DNA from: Ixodes scapularis
Lineage: Eukaryota > Arthropoda > Arachnida > Ixodida > Ixodidae
Direction of reading: 5' to 3'
Length of the DNA stretch: 64,000 bases
Assembly (NCBI RefSeq): GCF_016920785.2
Contig: NW_024609835.1
Coordinates: 20,875,108 to 20,939,107, forward strand
In this document: piece by piece, positions 49,701-55,700 of the stretch
Position numbering within the stretch: the first letter of the stretch is position 1
How the letters are laid out: each line of letters begins with the position of its first letter
Made by a program: the position numbers and the translations under genes
Notes under the pieces: model-generated
What the model was told of the DNA's origin: nothing
The model's input: the letters and a program-made list of their open reading frames with translations, nothing else
Database searches by the model: none

Positions 49701-52700
49701 AAAAGTGCATCGTCCCGATGCAACCCAAAACAAAACAAAGCACATAAAAAGAACGGCAAACTAAAGAGTCACTTGAAACACATAAGATCCACAGTCCTAT
49801 CGAGCGTAGTACGGCTTCAGGCGCACAACGTGGACGACTTCAGGTCGTGGTGGGCGGCGTGATGATGTTCTTGTTCCGTCGGGCATCACCTCGTAGTTCA
49901 GCTCGCCGAGGCGACGAAGTACCTTGTATGGTCCAAAGTACCGTTTCAGCAGTTTCTCACTGAGGCCGCGGCGACGGATGGGCGTCCAGACCCACACCCT
50001 GTCTCCGGGCTGGAAGTGAACGTCCCTGCGACGAAGGTTGTAGCGGTCCGCGTCGACGCGTTGCTGGTCTTGAATCATGAGTCGGGCGAGCTGGCGGACT
50101 CCTTCGGCGCGTTGAGCAACCGCCTGGGCGTCGTCGCTCTCATTGTCAGATGGCTCATGGGGCATCATTGCGTCCACCATGGTCGTTACCTTCCGACCAT
50201 GTACCAGCTGGAAAGGGGTGAATCCAGTGGTCTCCTGAACCGCCGTATTGTAGGCGAACGTGACGTAGGGCAACACCTCGTCCCACGTCTTGTGCTCTAC
50301 ATCGACGTACATAGAGATCATATCGGCGATTGTCTTGTTGAGTCGCTCGGTCAGCCCGTTGGTCTGCGGGTGGTATGCAGTGGTTCGACGATGGCCGGTG
50401 CCACTGAGACGAAGGATCTCTTGCGTCAGCTGGGCCATGAACGAAGATCCGCGATCTGTAATCAGAACTTCGGGAGCGCCGTGCCGGAGGACGATGGACT
50501 CGGTGAAAGACTTGGCTACTTCCACAGCAGTCCCTGAAGGAAGAGCTTTCGTTTCGGCGTACCGCGTGAGATAATCTGTGGCGACGATGATCCAGCGGTT
50601 CCCCGACGTCGAAGGCGGAAAAGGACCAAGTAGATCCATTCCGATCTGCTGGAAGGGTGTAGTTGGAGGAGAAATGGGCTGCAGAAGTCCGGCCGGCCTC
50701 GTCGGCGGTTTCTTGCGTCGCTGGCACTCGTGGCATGATCGTGTGTATAGGTGGACGGTCTTGGGGAGCTTCGGCCAGTAATTCTTTTCACGAATACGGG
50801 CCAGTGTCCGGCTGTAACCAAAGTGTCCGGATGTCGGGTCGTCGTGGCAGGCTTGGAAGATCTCCTCTCGAAGGTCACTCGGGATTACCAGCAACCACGG
50901 TGTGTTGTTGTTGCCGAAGTTCTCTTTGTAGAGTACACCTTGCCGGATGGCGAAGGTAGGCAGTACTCGTGAGAAGACACGTGGCACGGTACTCCTGCCC
51001 CCTTCCAGGTGCTCGATTAATGCGCGCAGCTCAGGATCGTCCCGTTGACGTCGTGCCATATCGTCGGTGTTCACTGCTCCTAGGAAGCACTCGTCGTCAT
51101 TGTCGTCGCTGCAGCCGGAAGGGGTTTCGACGGGGGCTCTGGACAGGCAGTCGGCGTCGCTGTGCTTGCGGCCTGACTTATAGACCACTGTCATGTTGAA
51201 CTCTTGTAGTCGAAAACTCCATCGAGCGAGGCGTCCTGACGGGTCGTTCAGCTTCGCAAGCCAGCAGAGCGAGTGGTGGTCCGTAACTACGCGGAACGGG
51301 CTCCCGTACAAGTACGGACGAAACTTCGTTATTGCCCAGACAACCACAAGGCATTCTTTCTCAGTTGTGGAGTAATTTTTCTCCGCCTTGGACAATGTCC
51401 GACTTGCGTAGGCGATGACTCGCTCGATGCCTTCTTGCACTTGGACTAGTACTGCGCCCAGTCCCGCGTTACTTGCGTCCGTGTGAATTTCTGTTTCCGT
51501 ATCCTGGTCAAAATGTCCAAGCACAGGAGGAGTCTGGAATCGTCGTTTCAGTTCGCCGAATGCCTGCTGTTGCTCCTCGGCCCATTCGAACTTCTCGGCG
51601 TCCTTCGTAAGATTCGTAAGTGGTGCGGAAATCCTTGCGAAATCCCGAACGAAGCGTCGGTAATAGGCACAAAGTCCAAGGAATCTTCGCACGGCCTTCT
51701 TATCTGTCGGCGCTGGAAATGCCAGGACGGCGCGAGTCTTCTCGGGGTCTGGGCGGACGCCTTCGTTACTAACCACGTGGCCAAGGAACTTCAGTTCGTC
51801 ATAGGCGAACCGGCACTTGGACGGCTTGAGTGTGAGTCCGGCGGTGCCAATGGCTTGAAGAACAGCTCGGAGTCGTCTCAAGTGCTCGTCGAAGTCAGCT
51901 GAAAATACTACGACGTCGTCAAGGTAGACGAGACAACTCTGCCACTTCAGCCCTGCCAGTACGGTGTCAATGACACGCTGGAAAGTTGCTGGCGCCGTGC
52001 ATAGTCCGAAGGGCATCACCTTGAACTCGTACAGTCCATCCGGCGTGACGAAGGCTGTCTTCTCTCGGTCCCGTTCGTCGACCTCGATTTGCCAGTAGCC
52101 GCTCTTCAGGTCCATCGATGAAAAGTATCGAGAGTGGCGCAGCAGGTCTAGAGTGTCGTCGATGCGGGGGAGTGGGTAGACGTCTTTCTTCGTAACCGTG
52201 TTGAGCTGCCGGTAGTCCACGCAGAACCGAAGAGTTCCGTCCTTCTTCTTAACCAGCACGACTGGAGAGGCCCATGGACTGCTTGAAGGTTGGATTATGT
52301 CGTCATTCAGCATCTCTTGAACTTGCTGATGGATCACCTCCCTTTCCTTAGCGGAGACTCTGTACGGCGATCGATGCACAGGGCGCGCGTCGTCCTCGGT
52401 AACGATGCGGTGCTTGGCAACCGCGGTCTGGCGCACCTTCGACGACGTCGCAAAGCAGTCGCGGTGTTCGGCGAGGAGGTTAACCAGCTGACGCCGTTTA
52501 GGGTCCGGAAGCTTAGGGTCAACGTCGAGCTGCGCTGGCGACGTACGGTCTTGCTGGGGCGGCGAGGATTCGTCAGTAATCGCGGTGATTTCGGCGGGGT
52601 TTCGGAGTTTCTCGACGTGGCCCACGGCTGCACCTTTCGTGAGGTGTTGCGTTTCGTTTCGGAAGTTCGTCACGAGGGCCACAGTCCGCCCATCCTGAAG

Positions 52701-55700
52701 TTCAGCTACTCCCCTTGCGACGCCTATGCCTCTTCCCAGGAGAGATTAGAGGCTTCCCTCGAGAAGAACTTCGCCACAGGAAGCTTCATCGATCCCGACA
52801 AGTACCAAAACACTCCACCGCGGTGGTAGGTTTACGTGGTTTGCGAGGACTCGGACCATGGGTGACGTCGCTTGGGGTTCCTCCGCTGGTGGAGCAGGTT
52901 TTCGTAGCGTCAGCCGGTTTGTTCCGAGGTCGATGACGGCGCCATACTCGCAGAGGAAGTCCATTCCGTGGATAACGTCCCTCGAACAGTCTTGCAGAAC
53001 GACGAACTTGACAGGGCACGTTTCACCGTGGATCTCGACGCGAGCAGTGCATCTCCCGACTGGTGTGATGAGATGTCCTCCGGCGGTTCGTATTTGGGGT
53101 CCTTCCCACGGCGTCATGACTTTTCGAAGGCGGCGGGAGAGCCTCCCACTCAAGACTGAGTAGTCTGCTCCGGTGTCCACGAGTGCCGATGCGTCGTGGC
53201 CGTCGATGACGACGTTTAGGTTGTTGGACACCGTTGCAGGGCGTCGTAGCGATGCGTGGCGTCGGGAGAGTGGGAGCGCTCCGGCGTTCTTGGAGGCTCT
53301 TTACTCGGGTCGTCTTCGGCAACGGCACCTCCAGGCGTTGCCGCACTTAGTTTTCCCGACGAGATAGGGGGGACAGGCTGTGACGGCGCGACCGACGGAA
53401 AGGCGACGCGGAACGTCGGGGGGATGGAGAACGGGAACCTCGTGGTGCGGTGGGCGCTGGTGACGGAGGGCGACGGAGGTATTCCTCGATGTCCTTTGGA
53501 GAACGACCAAGGGACATCGAGGAATACCTCCGTCGCCCTCCGTCATCAGCGCCCAAAACGAGGTCGACGGTCGTTTGGAGCGAATCCTCGCAGGCCGAGC
53601 TGGCGGTAGGGGCACCTCCGGTAAACGTGGTCAGCCTCCCCGCAGTGGAAGCACACCGGGCGTCCGTCATCCGTGCGCCACACGTCGGTCTTTCGAAGTC
53701 CACGCTGCTCTTGGCGCGGCGCGTACTGCGGCGAAGAGACTTCTCGTTGGGGTGCAGATGGGTACTGCCGAGCAATAGGAGGCTGCGGACGATGAACAAC
53801 GGCAGCATAGGTCACAGCTGGTGGTTCCGGTGCGGCGTCGGCGAGAACGTCTGGCTGGAGCGCTTGCTGGACCTCTTCTCGAACAATCTTGGCGATCGAG
53901 AGTGAAGCTGGACGTTCGGTGGCAGGTATCAGCTTCTTCAGTTCTTCACGGACGATGTCCCGGGCTATTTCTCGGATCCCTGGAATATTGGGGCTGAGGG
54001 CGCAGCTTGACGGCGTGGGTGCAGCGACGGCAGGGGCTCGATGAAAGTGAGCGGCTCGTGCTTGCAGGGCCCGTTCAATGTTGGTCGCCTCTGTTACAAA
54101 CGTCTCGACGGTGGTCGGCGGGTTGCGGACGAGGCCTCCGAAGATGTCATCTCGTACGCCTCGCATCAGGATCCGCAACTTCTTTTCGTCGGTGGCTTCA
54201 GGGTCGGCGCGAGTGACCAGGCGCAGGACATCCTCGACGAAACTGGTGATGGTCTCGTTTGCGCCCTGGGTTCTCATTCGAAGAAGGTCCTCGGCCCTCT
54301 CCCGTCGATACTGGTTAGTGAAAGTTCGCCTCAACTCATTCTTGCAGGCGGTCCACGAGATCAATGGTGTCTCCCGATTCTCGAACCAGTGCCTGGCCGT
54401 TCCTTCGAGCGCGAAGTAAAGGTTCTGCAGGCGCTGGTCCTCCGTCCATCGGTTGTGCTGGGCCACCCGCTCGTATTGTTGAAGCCAGTCCTCGACGTCT
54501 TCGTGGGCGTCCCCGTGGAATGGCGTCGGAGTCCGGGGTGCGACTGGTAGGTAGATGAAGGCAGGAGCGGCCGGGGTCTGTGACTGCTGGCCGTCCATCG
54601 TCGGCTTCGTTGGCTGCTTGGTCCTGGGTGGCAGAAGTCCGTATTCCGGGTGTAGACCTTGGGCGCGGCGACTGGTCCGAGTTTCAGGTTCCGCGTCGGG
54701 TGGTCTTCTCACCGGGCTCGGAATGGGGCTTGCACTGCGGGCCCTGGGAGGGGAACGCTGCACGGGCATGCGCTACCCAGCACCTCCTCCAAAATGTCAC
54801 GGGTGGTGACCAAAAAAAAATAGGAAATAAACAGGAAGAAATAAACGTTTAATGTGGCGAACTTGTGCCAAAAAAATAAAAGGGGTACAACGATAATGAC
54901 AGAGCGTCGCGGGCGTCGAAGTCGGCGGAGCAGCACAGTCGAACGGAGGGGCGAAAAACTGAATTCGCTCGCCTGGCGGAATTCCTTATGTACCCTCGTG
55001 GGTTTCTGGATCGTTCGGCGTAGAAGGTTCGGTGCGTAGAACATTCTAACCTCGAATCAGCAAGACGGTTCTCGAATTCACTAGAACATCAAATTACACT
55101 GTCAACAAAAATGTGTAGTCGCGGCCAGGAATCGAACCCTGGCCTTCTGCGTGGGAGGCAAGCGCGATAACCGTTAGGCCACGCGCGCGCTGCCTACTTG
55201 TCCAGCTGCGCGCGCGGCAATATCTTCTACTTACTCAATCGTTGAAATTCCTCTCGAAACTGTTCCATGCTATAAGTACCTTGGGGTGCACATTACTTTT
55301 AACATGTCATGGAAAACTCATACTGACCATATTATCGCCAACGCTAACTCCATGCTTGGTTACCTAAAGAGAAACTTTAGGTTAGCCCCAGTGTCCCTAA
55401 AACTACTAATGTATAAAACCCTTGTCCGTTCCAAACTAGACTATGCAGCAGCAATCTGGGATCCTGGTCTCTCAACTCTCGTGACTGATCTTGAAGCCCT
55501 ACAGAATCGCGGTGCCCGTTTTATATTTACTATCATCGCACATCTAGTGTCTCAACTATGAAAACTAATTTATCACTTCCTGCTCTTTGATTACGCCGAA
55601 AAATATCTCGTTTGTGTCTTTTTTATAAAATTTTTCATTCCAATACTTCGCTAAAAAAACAAACTAATGTTAAATCCTGTTTTCATCTCGCCGCGCGTAG

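Larger units (their letters stand above)
49263..55219 (-). mobile_element. Ty3/gypsy LTR retrotransposon (gypsy-2) inserted in the LINE
   Basis: LTRs of 423 and 425 bp (49263-49685 and 54795-55219) are nearly identical: TGTCACGGGTGGTGACC at the plus-strand start, CGCGCGCGGCA at the end. ATAT lies immediately outside each end. A polypurine tract (TTTAAAGGGGGGTGTAC on the minus strand) precedes the 3' LTR. Gag and pol are on the minus strand. Removing the element rejoins the LINE reverse transcriptase. Lesions: a frameshift near gag's end, one near 53240, and a TAA at 52746. Confidence 0.92.
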
